Shown here: positions 1 to 7,847 of the stretch, piece after piece
How positions within the stretch are numbered: the stretch's first letter is position 1
How the letters are laid out: each line of letters starts with the position of its first letter
NCBI GenBank assembly: GCA_029288035.1
Contig: JARFPZ010000119.1
Span: forward strand, 1 to 36,261
Reading direction: 5' to 3'
Length of the DNA stretch: 36,261 bases
Source: Desulfosarcina sp.
GTDB taxonomy: Bacteria > Desulfobacterota > Desulfobacteria > Desulfobacterales > JAFDCJ01
The notes under the pieces: model-generated
Databases searched by the model: none
The model's input: the letters and a program-made list of their open reading frames with translations, nothing else
What the model was told of the DNA's origin: nothing
Program-made: the position numbers and the translations under genes

Positions 1-1
1 C

Positions 2-634
2 GTCAAGGGCGGCCGTTGTGAAGCATGCCGGGGAGACGGGATCGTCAAGATTGAAATGCATTTTTTACCCAATGTATACGTTACCTGCGACATCTGTCAA
101 GGCAAACGCTACAACCGGGAGACCCTGGAAATTCAATATAAGGGCCGTGATATTGCGCAGGTCCTCGAATTGACGGTCAACCAGTGTTTGAAATTTTTTG
201 AAAGAATCCCGTCGGTTCGACCGAAACTGCAAACACTCGTGGATGTCGGCCTGGGTTATATTAAAATCGGCCAGCCGGGTACGACCCTTTCGGGAGGGGA
301 AGCCCAGCGAATTAAACTCGCCAGGGAATTGGCAAAAAAAGGAACCGGCCGGACGGTATACATCATGGACGAGCCGACCACCGGTCTCCACCCGGACGAC
401 ATTAACCGGTTGCTAACCGTTCTAAATCGCCTTGTGGATGCAGGTAACACCGTCATCATTATCGAACACAACCTGGATGTGATCAAAACATCCGATCACA
501 TCATCGACCTGGGCCCCGAAGGGGGTGACGAGGGCGGTTATGTCATCGGCTGTGGAAGCCCTGAAGAGCTTACGGCCATCAGCGATTCTTATACGGGACA
601 ATATCTGGCGAAAATTCTGGCCGATGAGAAGTGA
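2..634 (+). CDS. uvrA: UvrA excinuclease ABC subunit A, C-terminal part (5' end outside window)
   Basis: UvrA is the ATPase that recognises damage in nucleotide excision repair and loads UvrB. Only the last ~210 residues are here; the frame is open from base 2 with no start. The visible part begins inside the C-terminal zinc finger (Cys6, Cys9, then Cys29 and Cys32 of [10 protein letters not shown]), followed by the ABC signature [10 protein letters not shown], the Walker B segment [11 protein letters not shown] and the H-loop [10 protein letters not shown]. It ends normally at a TGA. It converges on atpE, from which it is separated by an inverted-repeat element and a terminator. The family assignment is very secure. 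Confidence 0.97.
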   Translation, partial: VKGGRCEACRGDGIVKIEMHFLPNVYVTCDICQGKRYNRETLEIQYKGRDIAQVLELTVNQCLKFFERIPSVRPKLQTLVDVGLGYIKIGQPGTTLSGGEAQRIKLARELAKKGTGRTVYIMDEPTTGLHPDDINRLLTVLNRLVDAGNTVIIIEHNLDVIKTSDHIIDLGPEGGDEGGYVIGCGSPEELTAISDSYTGQYLAKILADEK

Positions 635-645
635 CCATGAAAATG

Positions 646-754
646 ATTGAATATTGTCGTTTGAATACTGAAGATTTGTGGAAATCTGTCGATTTAAAAA
701 GGATAGAGCATAGCGATCCATTAAATCTTCAATCTTCAATTTTCAATAGTCAAT
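646..754. repeat. Family A inverted heptamer-array element, copy 1
   Basis: The left arm (646-677) is four heptamers plus ATTT: ATTGAAT, ATTGTCG, TTTGAAT, ACTGAAG. The right arm (723-754), read on the minus strand, is ATTGACT, ATTGAAA, ATTGAAG, ATTGAAG plus ATTT. Both arms are 32 bp and in the same register. The left ATTT is followed by GTGGA, as in the other family A arms of this window. The interior is 45 bp and noncoding. It lies between the convergent uvrA and atpE genes. Confidence 0.75.
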
Positions 755-793
755 AAAAAAAGGCTGCGCCCGTCTTGCGGGCACAGCCTTTTT
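755..793 (-). terminator. Rho-independent terminator of the atp genes
   Basis: An 11-bp GC-rich stem (GGCTGTGCCCG on the minus strand) with a 5-base loop is flanked by A and T runs, so it could work both ways. On the minus strand the single non-Watson-Crick position is a G-U pair. On the plus strand it is a C-A mismatch. The hairpin therefore fits minus-strand transcripts from atpE best. It starts about 30 bp after the atpE stop. Confidence 0.85.
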
Positions 794-822
794 AAGTAGA
801 CTTAACGCTTCTTCTGTTTTTA

Positions 823-1880
<1,058 letters not shown>

Positions 1881-1882
1881 CC

Positions 1883-2284
1883 TTAAACCGCCTCCTTGAA
1901 AATTAGTTTTGTAAATTCACGCAGGGTTGCAAGTATGATGCTGAAAACCACCACGGAAAGCCCGATGATGAGTCCCACAGGGTGCACGAAGTGTCCGGCA
2001 ATCAAGACAAAAATAATGAATCCGCTAACGATGAAACGCAGGAAATATTTCGCGATAACAACATTATGGGAGGAAAGATGCGGCGGGGTCAGGGCTGTTC
2101 TCAACGTCCGGGCCAACAAATGGAAATTCACCGTAACGAGCAAACCGCCAAAAAATAACCCTCTGGCGTAATTTGCGGGAAAAAGTAGAAAACCGATGAT
2201 GCTTGCGGCAGCAAACAATATCCAGTTTGTGCGCGTGACAAATATCAGTATCCGCTGCTGAATTTCCACCTTGGTTATGTCCAA
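1883..2284 (-). CDS. atpI: ATP synthase subunit I (AtpI-like)
   Basis: This small membrane protein (up to 133 residues, about four hydrophobic segments) sits between atpZ and atpB, the usual place of AtpI. In other bacteria AtpI helps c-ring assembly, possibly as a Mg2+ carrier. The sequence is poorly conserved, so the call rests on context, size and hydropathy together. There is no early ATG: the open frame begins with TTG at 2284, and a GTG six codons in (2269) is an alternative start. Neither has a strong ribosome site, but the gene follows atpZ by only 7 bp, so coupling is plausible. Confidence 0.8.
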   Translation of the reverse strand: MDITKVEIQQRILIFVTRTNWILFAAASIIGFLLFPANYARGLFFGGLLVTVNFHLLARTLRTALTPPHLSSHNVVIAKYFLRFIVSGFIIFVLIAGHFVHPVGLIIGLSVVVFSIILATLREFTKLIFKEAV

Positions 2285-2291
2285 TTGTCAC

Positions 2292-2510
2292 TTAAAATTT
2301 ACGTGCTCTTTTGATGACGAGCGCGATGTTTCTGAAGCCCGCAGCAATGCCGAATGCTAAGAAAACAAGTGTGAACCACGGTGATGTATCAAACTTGCGG
2401 TCCAGCACGACCCCGATGGCAAGGCCGATGAAAATAGCAAATGAGACGGAAAGGCCGAGACTGCTGTAATAGGCCAACTCCCTAAACGTTCGTCTGGTTT
2501 CTTTTTTCAT
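2292..2510 (-). CDS. atpZ: AtpZ/AtpI-type accessory protein of F0F1 ATPase
   Basis: A 72-residue protein with a basic N-terminus (MKKETRRTFRELAYYSSLG) and two transmembrane helices split by the short polar turn LDRKFDTSPW, typical of the ATPase_gene1/AtpZ family. AtpZ and AtpI are thought to form a Mg2+/Ca2+ channel or assembly helper for the ATP synthase. It is the first gene of the F0 set. The ATG at 2510 has AAAGGAG about ten bases upstream, and a promoter-like sequence lies at 2553-2581. Confidence 0.87.
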   Translation of the reverse strand: MKKETRRTFRELAYYSSLGLSVSFAIFIGLAIGVVLDRKFDTSPWFTLVFLAFGIAAGFRNIALVIKRARKF

Positions 2511-2552
2511 GGGAATAACACTCCTTTCCCACCAAACCAGGATCCCAAACCA

Positions 2553-2581
2553 ATTCTATTTAAAGGATCAGTACCTAACAA
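2553..2581 (-). promoter_or_regulatory. Candidate sigma70 promoter of the F0 operon
   Basis: On the minus strand, TTGTTA (2576-2581) and TAGAAT (2553-2558) are 17 bp apart. Predicted transcription would start about 36 bases before the atpZ ATG. It lies in the only sizeable gap between pyrK and atpZ. This is a sequence match only. Confidence 0.4.
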
Positions 2582-2622
2582 AGGATTGATTGCAAGTCAA
2601 TGCAAAAATCATAAATTTTCAG

Positions 2623-3420
2623 TTAAAATTTCAGCGCGTCGGCGGGAAAAACCGGTCCATCCATACAGGCATGTAAGTATTGCTCACCTTCGGTGCGCGA
2701 CTCAACCGCACAGCCCAGACAGGCACCCATACCACAGGCCATCATGGTTTCAATGGAAACCTGGCACGGCACCCGGTGTTTTTCAGCGATACCCACCACG
2801 CACGTCAGCATATCCATGGGTCCGCAGGCGACGATGGCATCCGGTGCCGTCTGACCGATGGCCGTTTCCACCGGATGGGTGACCAGACATTGATCACCGG
2901 CGCTACCGTCATCCGTGGTCGTCTGTACCGAAACGCCAAGATCCAAAAATTCCTGACAGCATAACAGGTCCTCCTTGGTACGCCCGCCGATAAACACACG
3001 ATAGTTTGAAAGATCAACCTTTTTACGGTGAAAGTCGGACACCAGAAAAACCAGAGGTGCGACGCCAATGCCGCCGGCCACCACGAAAACGCGCTTGGCC
3101 CTGGAAGGGATAAGAAAACCGGTGCCCAGCGGGCCAAAAATTTCGACACTGTCTCCGGCCTTGCGCGCTGCCAACGATGCAGTGGCAATCCCAACCACTT
3201 TATACAACAGCTCAAAACCATGGGCGCTGCCGTTTGAAATCAGAAGATTGTGAATAGAAAACGGGCGGTGCAACAGGGGATCCGTTTGTCCGGCGAAACC
3301 CAGCATCACAAATTGCCCCGGCTTTGCCGAAGAATAATGATCGGAACAGGTCAAACCAATTTTATAGCATGCCGTGCTCAGCTTTTTGTTCCACAGAACT
3401 TTGACCGATTGTTGAATCAT
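2623..3420 (-). CDS. pyrK: Dihydroorotate dehydrogenase electron transfer subunit (PyrK)
   Basis: PyrK passes electrons from the type 1B dihydroorotate dehydrogenase to NAD+ in pyrimidine synthesis. The 265 residues show an N-terminal FAD barrel with RPFSI (52-56), an NAD-binding domain starting at VFVVAGGIGVAPL (111-123), and a C-terminal [2Fe-2S] site made by Cys229, Cys234, Cys237 (CGMGACLGC) and Cys252. Its ATG overlaps the pgeF stop by four bases (ATGA). The partner gene pyrD, often adjacent, is not in this window: the next gene downstream is atpZ. The set of four cysteines separates PyrK from ordinary ferredoxin reductases. Confidence 0.93.
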   Translation of the reverse strand: MIQQSVKVLWNKKLSTACYKIGLTCSDHYSSAKPGQFVMLGFAGQTDPLLHRPFSIHNLLISNGSAHGFELLYKVVGIATASLAARKAGDSVEIFGPLGTGFLIPSRAKRVFVVAGGIGVAPLVFLVSDFHRKKVDLSNYRVFIGGRTKEDLLCCQEFLDLGVSVQTTTDDGSAGDQCLVTHPVETAIGQTAPDAIVACGPMDMLTCVVGIAEKHRVPCQVSIETMMACGMGACLGCAVESRTEGEQYLHACMDGPVFPADALKF

Positions 3421-4208
3421 GATTTCCTTTCTGTGAGCCCGATAACTGCGGCAAATCTACCGGTTGTTCTTGCGGCACGATAGGAAAAAAAATCATCCGT
3501 ATGACACCGGGTGCAAATACCACTGGGCTCAATGTTAATTTCGGCCATACCGGCCTGTATCATTTGGTCCCTGCTCAATGCCCAAAAATCAAAATGCGCG
3601 TTCAAACCCATGTATCGCCAGAATTCCATGGGAATCTCCTTGCGGTAGTTGATGAATTCCGCACAACAGGGTCCTAGTGAAGGGCCGATGCCGGCCTGAA
3701 TCCGGCTGGGGTGACAGCCGAAATGCTGTTTCATGACCTCAATGGTATGGCCGATGATATTTTGAACACTCCCGCGCCAACCGCAATGTACGTTGGCAAT
3801 CACCCGTCGGGCGGGCTCATACAAGAGCACTGCCTGACAGTCGGCAACTTGAATGACAAGATTCTTTCCCTCAAGGTCCGTTACCACGGCATCCGCGGTT
3901 ACCGTCTGACCGGCGGCGGCGGTGGTTTTATCTCGCTTTTTACGATTACGGCCCAACACCGCAACCTCGCAACCATGAACCTGCCGGACGAAAACAAGTC
4001 GGCCCGTTGCCATGCTGTCGGAGATGACACCACGGTTCGCAGATACATTTTTGCGGGTATCACCGATACCATAGCAGACATTTAAACTTGCAAAGGGCGG
4101 TTGGCTGTGGCCGCCGCTGCGGGTAAAGATGCGGTGCTCGATAGCGCTACAGCCGACCAAATTTTTAAATCGATAATATGATACGCCATTTTGAGTCGTC
4201 CGTATCAT
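3417..4208 (-). CDS. pgeF: YfiH/PgeF family protein (LACC1-like, peptidoglycan editing factor)
   Basis: Members of this family (Cu-oxidase_4, YfiH/YlmD) act as zinc-dependent purine nucleoside phosphorylase/deaminase enzymes. In E. coli PgeF also keeps L-serine out of peptidoglycan stems. The three metal ligands are visible: His78 in RQVHG, Cys124 in VADCQAV and His141 in VHCGWRG. Start: the open frame runs to 4331 but overlaps rfaE2, so I choose the ATG at 4208, which has AGGA about eight bases upstream and begins four bases after the rfaE2 stop. The 263-residue length then fits the family. Confidence 0.92.
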   Translation of the reverse strand: MIRTTQNGVSYYRFKNLVGCSAIEHRIFTRSGGHSQPPFASLNVCYGIGDTRKNVSANRGVISDSMATGRLVFVRQVHGCEVAVLGRNRKKRDKTTAAAGQTVTADAVVTDLEGKNLVIQVADCQAVLLYEPARRVIANVHCGWRGSVQNIIGHTIEVMKQHFGCHPSRIQAGIGPSLGPCCAEFINYRKEIPMEFWRYMGLNAHFDFWALSRDQMIQAGMAEINIEPSGICTRCHTDDFFSYRAARTTGRFAAVIGLTERKS

Positions 4209-4212
4209 TCGA

Positions 4213-4731
4213 TCAGTCCTGCCGATATAATTCCCAAATTTTTTCAATAATGCGGCTGGTGGAGATTTCCGGTACCAGCGAAATTCGCACGACCCTGCCG
4301 CCGTTTGATTTAACAAAATCACTACCGACAATCATTTGCGGTGTCCAGTCCGCTCCTTTGACCAACACATCCGGTTTCAGTGTCCGAATAAGCTCGAGTG
4401 GTTGCGGCGCATCAAAAAGCACCACATAATCTACGCAGCCCAGGCTGGCCAGAACCTCGGCTCTATGGTCCTGATGCACAACCGGCCGTCTATCCCCTTT
4501 TATTAATCGCACCGAGGCGTCAGAGTTCATACCGACCACCAGCAGGTCTCCTTCCGCGCCGGCCGCCGCCAGATATCGGACATGGCCGGCATGCAGAATA
4601 TCAAAGCATCCATTGGTAAAGACCACTTTTTTCCCGGACTTGCGAGCCTCATCCAACCGGGCCGCAAGTTTTTCAGCCGTCATTATTTTCGATGAAGCAC
4701 TCATCGGCATGATCTTTTTTTGTTCAGCCAC
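4213..4731 (-). CDS. rfaE2: D-glycero-beta-D-manno-heptose 1-phosphate adenylyltransferase
   Basis: RfaE2 (the HldE C-terminal activity) joins ATP and heptose 1-phosphate to give ADP-heptose, the donor for the heptosyltransferases encoded at 31.6-33.9 kb. The cytidylyltransferase-type nucleotide site is clear: TNGCFDILHAGH (39-50, HxGH motif), then DVLVKGADWTP and ISTSRII near the end. It is a stand-alone domain; the sugar kinase half (RfaE1) is not fused and not in the window. The start is uncertain: GTG at 4731 opens the frame, with ATG options at 4710, 4704 and 4683 and no strong ribosome site for any. Confidence 0.94.
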   Translation of the reverse strand: MAEQKKIMPMSASSKIMTAEKLAARLDEARKSGKKVVFTNGCFDILHAGHVRYLAAAGAEGDLLVVGMNSDASVRLIKGDRRPVVHQDHRAEVLASLGCVDYVVLFDAPQPLELIRTLKPDVLVKGADWTPQMIVGSDFVKSNGGRVVRISLVPEISTSRIIEKIWELYRQD

Positions 4732-4747
4732 TAAGGGCAGCGAATTT

Positions 4748-4826
4748 AATCTTCAATGCTCGTTGTGATTTGCTCAAACCTTCACTTACTTACAACATAT
4801 TGTCAGAAAAAATGGACTGGAAGCCT
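4748..4826. repeat. Dispersed ~75-bp repeat, copy 1
   Basis: This stretch between rfaE2 and comF matches 35579-35654 in the same orientation: both start with AATCTTCAAT, share ATTTGCT, then CAACAT(A/G)TTGTCA, AAAAATGGACT and GCCTA. The start equals the end of family A arms, so it may be a flank or a truncated copy of that element. It holds no gene. Confidence 0.6.
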
Positions 4827-4832
4827 AACTTA

Positions 4833-5663
4833 CTAGACCGCCCGCGCCAGGCTGAGCACATCAACATGGGCTGCGCCATGGTGCACCAACAGGCGCGCAC
4901 ATTCATCTACGGTTGCCCCGGTGGTATAAACATCATCAACCAGCAGTATGCGTTTATCGATAATCTTAGCCTTGTCTAAAAGCCCAAAGGCGCCTTTTAT
5001 GTTCGCTGCCCGTTGCTTGCGGCCAAGGCCGGATTGCGGTGCCGTGGGAATACTTCTGACGAGAACGTCGTTCTCAACCTGAAGATCGCTCAGGTCTAAA
5101 GGCAGCTGTCCGGTGATGGTTTGCCAATATCGAGTTAAAAGCAGGGCTTGATTGAAACCCCGCTCCCGGAGCCTTTTTATATGCAGGGGCACCGGCACCA
5201 CCACATCGATGCTGTCTTTGTCCCAAAAAAGCCTGAACGCCATCAAGAGAAGTTCACCGAGGGGTCGGGCCAGTTGAATTTTGCCATTATATTTGTAACA
5301 ATGAATAACCTCGGTAAATACCTGCTCGTATATCAGAGGCGCGCGGGCGATTCGAAAGTTTTTTGGCGATGTGCTGCACTCACCGCAACGGTGATCTAAC
5401 CCATGTCGGCTTTCAAAGGGCATCCCGCAGCAGCTGCACAGCGGAGATTCAACCGCAATCAATCCATCGATGCAGTCCCGGCACAAATATTCCGACATCA
5501 ACCGTTCAACCTGAATTTGGAGGCTTGCACTTAAATCAACCGCCTCTGGAAACCCATCGTTATCTCCTTCCGGTGGGTTTAGAAAGCTTTTGCAAACCAG
5601 ACACTTCGGCGGAAATATCGTCCTGGTGAGGATCTTGTATAACTTTTTTACTGTTGTAGACAT
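4833..5663 (-). CDS. comF: ComF family phosphoribosyltransferase-like protein
   Basis: ComF-family proteins combine a zinc ribbon with a phosphoribosyltransferase fold; in naturally competent bacteria they help uptake or processing of single-stranded DNA. Cysteine pairs C21/C24, C61/C64, C76/C78/C79 and C93/C96 form the N-terminal metal-binding part. The PRPP loop ILLVDDVYTTGAT lies at 239-251. The 276 residues are a little longer than usual because of an insert after the first CxxC. The ATG at 5663 has no recognisable ribosome site: an inverted heptamer array begins about ten bases upstream, so either the site was displaced or a later start is used. Confidence 0.88.
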   Translation of the reverse strand: MSTTVKKLYKILTRTIFPPKCLVCKSFLNPPEGDNDGFPEAVDLSASLQIQVERLMSEYLCRDCIDGLIAVESPLCSCCGMPFESRHGLDHRCGECSTSPKNFRIARAPLIYEQVFTEVIHCYKYNGKIQLARPLGELLLMAFRLFWDKDSIDVVVPVPLHIKRLRERGFNQALLLTRYWQTITGQLPLDLSDLQVENDVLVRSIPTAPQSGLGRKQRAANIKGAFGLLDKAKIIDKRILLVDDVYTTGATVDECARLLVHHGAAHVDVLSLARAV

Positions 5664-5672
5664 GACCGGTTA

Positions 5673-6016
5673 GGTATTGGGTAATTGTAATAGGTACTGG
5701 ATATTAGGTATTAGGTACTGGGTATTAGTGCCTATTTATTGAGATCACATCATGTTTGTGCATAATTTAAACGATAGCCATAGCAGGCAGAATAACTGGT
5801 TCTTTTAATTGCAAAGCTGCAACAAGTATTTTTTACCCTCCTGGCGGATCAATTATAATAACCTAATTCTAAAAAAGACGAGCGAAGCAACATCCACAAA
5901 TCTTCAATCTTCATTCTTCAATCTTCAATTCCGGCTTGGCCAGGTTAAGTATTAGCCAACCAATACCGAATACCCTATGCCCAATACCCAATCCCAAATA
6001 CCGAATACCTATGCCC
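5673..6016. repeat. Family B inverted heptamer-array element filling the comF-rlmB gap
   Basis: The left array (5673-5717) repeats GGTATT(G/A) with variants GGTAATT and GGTACTG. The right array (5961-6016), read on the minus strand, is eight uninterrupted heptamers: GGGCATA, GGTATTC, GGTATTT, GGGATTG, GGTATTG, GGCATAG, GGTATTC, GGTATTG. The last codon and the stop codon of rlmB (6009-6011) lie within the right array. The 243-bp interior has no gene but contains a family A arm at 5898-5929. Confidence 0.75.
5898..5929. repeat. Single family A arm nested inside the family B element
   Basis: Read on the minus strand it is ATTGAAG, ATTGAAG, AATGAAG, ATTGAAG plus ATTT, 32 bp like the arms of copy 1. 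It is followed by GTGGATGTTGCTTC, almost the same as GTGGATGTCGCTTC beside the arm at 35373-35397. Farther in, GATCCGCC-(A/G)-GGAGG is also shared. The opposite arm is missing, as if family B ends replaced it. Confidence 0.65.
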
Positions 6017-6752
6017 TGTTTCTTTGTCGAAAGGCCTCGTACATCGCAACCGCTGCCGCCGCCGAGACATTGAGGGAATTAAGGGTTCCCAGCTGGGGAA
6101 TGGAGACCATAAAATCACAATTTTTTGCCACTAGACGGCGTATCCCCTTTTGCTCGCCGCCAAGCACAATGGCGATGGACCCGCTTAGATCTGCGTCATA
6201 AATCGATCGCGCCGCATTTTGCTGCAGACCCATGACCCACAGGCCGCAACTTTTGAAGTGTTTAATGGTTTGCACCAGATTGGTAACCCGGACCAGGCGG
6301 ATGTGCTCCAGTGCCCCGGCAGAAGCTCTGGAAACCGCCGGGGTTGGCGAAGCACTGCGGTCTTTGGGCACAACAACGCCATGAATTCCAACACACAATG
6401 CTGTCCTGATGATGGCCCCAAGATTCTGGGGATCCTGAATGTTGTCCAGCATTAACACAAAATACGTTGCATCCTGACCTTGATCCGTGTGCAAAATATC
6501 CTGGACAGTGACCAAAGGGTATGGACTTACCATTGCGGCCGCGCCCTGATGGCCGATCGTATCAGCCAGCGTCTTGAGATTCCCGGATTCTATATTTTCT
6601 TTATGAATACCTCTGGTTTCGGCAATCGACCTTATTTGAGCAAGACGCTCAGATCTTCTTTTTTTGTCAAGATAAACCTTATAAACACGCCGCCGTCCGG
6701 CGGCCAGGGCTTCCAGTACCGGATGGATACCATATAGTAATTCGGTTTTCAC
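6009..6752 (-). CDS. rlmB: 23S rRNA 2'-O-methyltransferase of the TrmH/SpoU family (RlmB)
   Basis: RlmB methylates the 2'-OH of a conserved guanosine in the peptidyl transferase region of 23S rRNA. The 247 residues have an N-terminal substrate-binding domain (MKTELLYGIHPVLEAL) and the three SPOUT knot motifs: LDNIQDPQNLGAIIRTA, IVLGGEQKGIRRLV and IPQLGTLNSLNVSAAAA. The start is a GTG that overlaps the gmk stop (GTGA), indicating coupling. The last two codons (Ala and TAG) come from the heptamer array that follows, so the extreme C-terminus may have been set by that element. Confidence 0.93.
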   Translation of the reverse strand: MKTELLYGIHPVLEALAAGRRRVYKVYLDKKRRSERLAQIRSIAETRGIHKENIESGNLKTLADTIGHQGAAAMVSPYPLVTVQDILHTDQGQDATYFVLMLDNIQDPQNLGAIIRTALCVGIHGVVVPKDRSASPTPAVSRASAGALEHIRLVRVTNLVQTIKHFKSCGLWVMGLQQNAARSIYDADLSGSIAIVLGGEQKGIRRLVAKNCDFMVSIPQLGTLNSLNVSAAAAVAMYEAFRQRNRA

Positions 6753-7327
6753 GAACGATATCTCTCAAAAATGGCGATCAGTTCCGCGACCGCATCCGTC
6801 AGTCGATCATTGATAATGATATGACGGTAGATGTCCTTTTGAGCTATTTCATTTTGCGCATTCTTCAACCGTACCGCAATTACCTCGGGACTGTCGGTAC
6901 CTCTGGATTGTAAGCGGGCTTTTAACGTTTCCAGGGACGGCGGCATAATAAAGATGGTAACACTGTCCGGATAACGCTGCAGAATCTGGCCGGCGCCTTG
7001 AATGTCGATATCCAGCAAAATATCCCGCCCGGCATTCAACTCCCCATCCAAAAAGTCTGCACAGGTTCCGTAATAATGGTCGTGTACCTCTGCCCATTCA
7101 GCCCAACGCCCTTGAGTAATTCCCTTTTCGAACTCATCTTTAGGGATAAAATGATAATCCACACCGTTTTTTTCACCGCCTCGCAGCGATCGGGTGGTGT
7201 AGGAAACCGAGTAAATCAGATCCGCAAAACGATTTAGCACCGCGCGGCAAAGGGTTGATTTGCCCGCACCGGAAGGCGCCGAAATAATAAAAAGAACACC
7301 CGGTTTTTGGGTCCCGCTGGATGTCAT
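6749..7327 (-). CDS. gmk: Guanylate kinase
   Basis: Guanylate kinase phosphorylates GMP to GDP with ATP. The P-loop SAPSGAGKST (16-25), the GMP-binding SVSYTTRSLRGGEKNGVDYH region and the lid/adenine region MPPSLETLKARLQSRG are all present. Start: a GTG at 7336 opens the frame, but its upstream AAAAGGG is too close; the ATG at 7327 has the same AAGGG ten bases upstream, giving 192 residues. It is followed by rlmB with a four-base overlap and preceded by remA, the same order of neighbours seen in many bacteria. Confidence 0.95.
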   Translation of the reverse strand: MTSSGTQKPGVLFIISAPSGAGKSTLCRAVLNRFADLIYSVSYTTRSLRGGEKNGVDYHFIPKDEFEKGITQGRWAEWAEVHDHYYGTCADFLDGELNAGRDILLDIDIQGAGQILQRYPDSVTIFIMPPSLETLKARLQSRGTDSPEVIAVRLKNAQNEIAQKDIYRHIIINDRLTDAVAELIAIFERYRS

Positions 7328-7483
7328 CTTTTTCACACCCTTTTAAATTTAGTAAGCTCGTAAAAAGTCTGAATTACGAATTTCATTCTTTGTAACTCGT
7401 TGGAATCAAAAACCCTGATATTTTATTTTTGTGCTTTTTGTGCCTTTTTGCGGCCATATCAATTTTAAACTCGTCCGTTTCCT

Positions 7484-7738
7484 TCACTTCGATTCTCTTT
7501 GCATGTTGTACCGCTGAGAGACGGTTTCAGCCTGGATGGCGGAAAGCACCACATGATTGCTGTCCATGACGATAATGGAACGGGTTCTGCGGCCATGGGT
7601 AGCATCGATGAGACGTTTTTCATCCCGGGCTTCGTCTTTGAGACGTTTCATCGGAGCGGAATTTGGAGACACAATGGCAACAACCCGATCGGAAACCACG
7701 GTACTCCCAAAGCCAATATTTAACAAATTCTGATCCAT
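7484..7738 (-). CDS. remA: RemA family DNA-binding regulator (DUF370)
   Basis: RemA in Bacillus is a ring-forming DNA-binding protein that activates matrix and osmoprotection genes. In other phyla the role is not established, but the gene usually sits between yicC and gmk, as here. The 84 residues match the family throughout: [48 protein letters not shown] and [13 protein letters not shown]. The GGGGGAAAG ribosome site lies directly upstream of ATG 7738 and next to the family D repeat element. A 156-bp gap without a gene separates it from gmk. Confidence 0.93.
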   Translation of the reverse strand: MDQNLLNIGFGSTVVSDRVVAIVSPNSAPMKRLKDEARDEKRLIDATHGRRTRSIIVMDSNHVVLSAIQAETVSQRYNMQRESK

Positions 7739-7750
7739 TCTTTCCCCCTT

Positions 7751-7841
7751 CTATGCGCCTGGCGCATAGAGCAAAGAGCATGGCGGATTTCGCTAAACCC
7801 CTTTTTGGTGTGCAGTTTACTCTATGCTCCATGCACTATGC
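7751..7841. repeat. Family D inverted heptamer-array element with a terminal hairpin
   Basis: The left array (7764-7784) reads GCATAGA, GCAAAGA, GCATGGC. The right array (7821-7841), on the minus strand, reads GCATAGT, GCATGGA, GCATAGA. The interior is 36 bp. Just outside the left array, and sharing its first bases, is a perfect palindrome at 7751-7769 (CTATGCGCC-T-GGCGCATAG). The element fills the whole gap between the yicC stop and the remA ribosome site. Confidence 0.7.
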
Positions 7842-7847
7842 TGAAAG

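Noticed and set aside
65-391. Open frame antisense to uvrA
   Set aside because: uvrA is unmistakable on the other strand; the antisense frame is a shadow of its codon pattern.
4209-4331. N-terminal extension of PgeF into rfaE2
   Set aside because: It would overlap about 120 bp of rfaE2, and the added residues do not fit the PgeF family.
5673-6016. Heptamer arrays as a CRISPR array
   Set aside because: Units are 7 bp, back to back with no spacers, and face each other. There is no cas gene in the window.
7426-7455. TTTTTGTGC, TTTTTGTGCC, TTTTTGCGGCC run between remA and gmk
   Set aside because: A short one-sided repeat of period 9-10 with no facing partner array, so it does not meet the pattern of the other elements. 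It may be a decayed copy.
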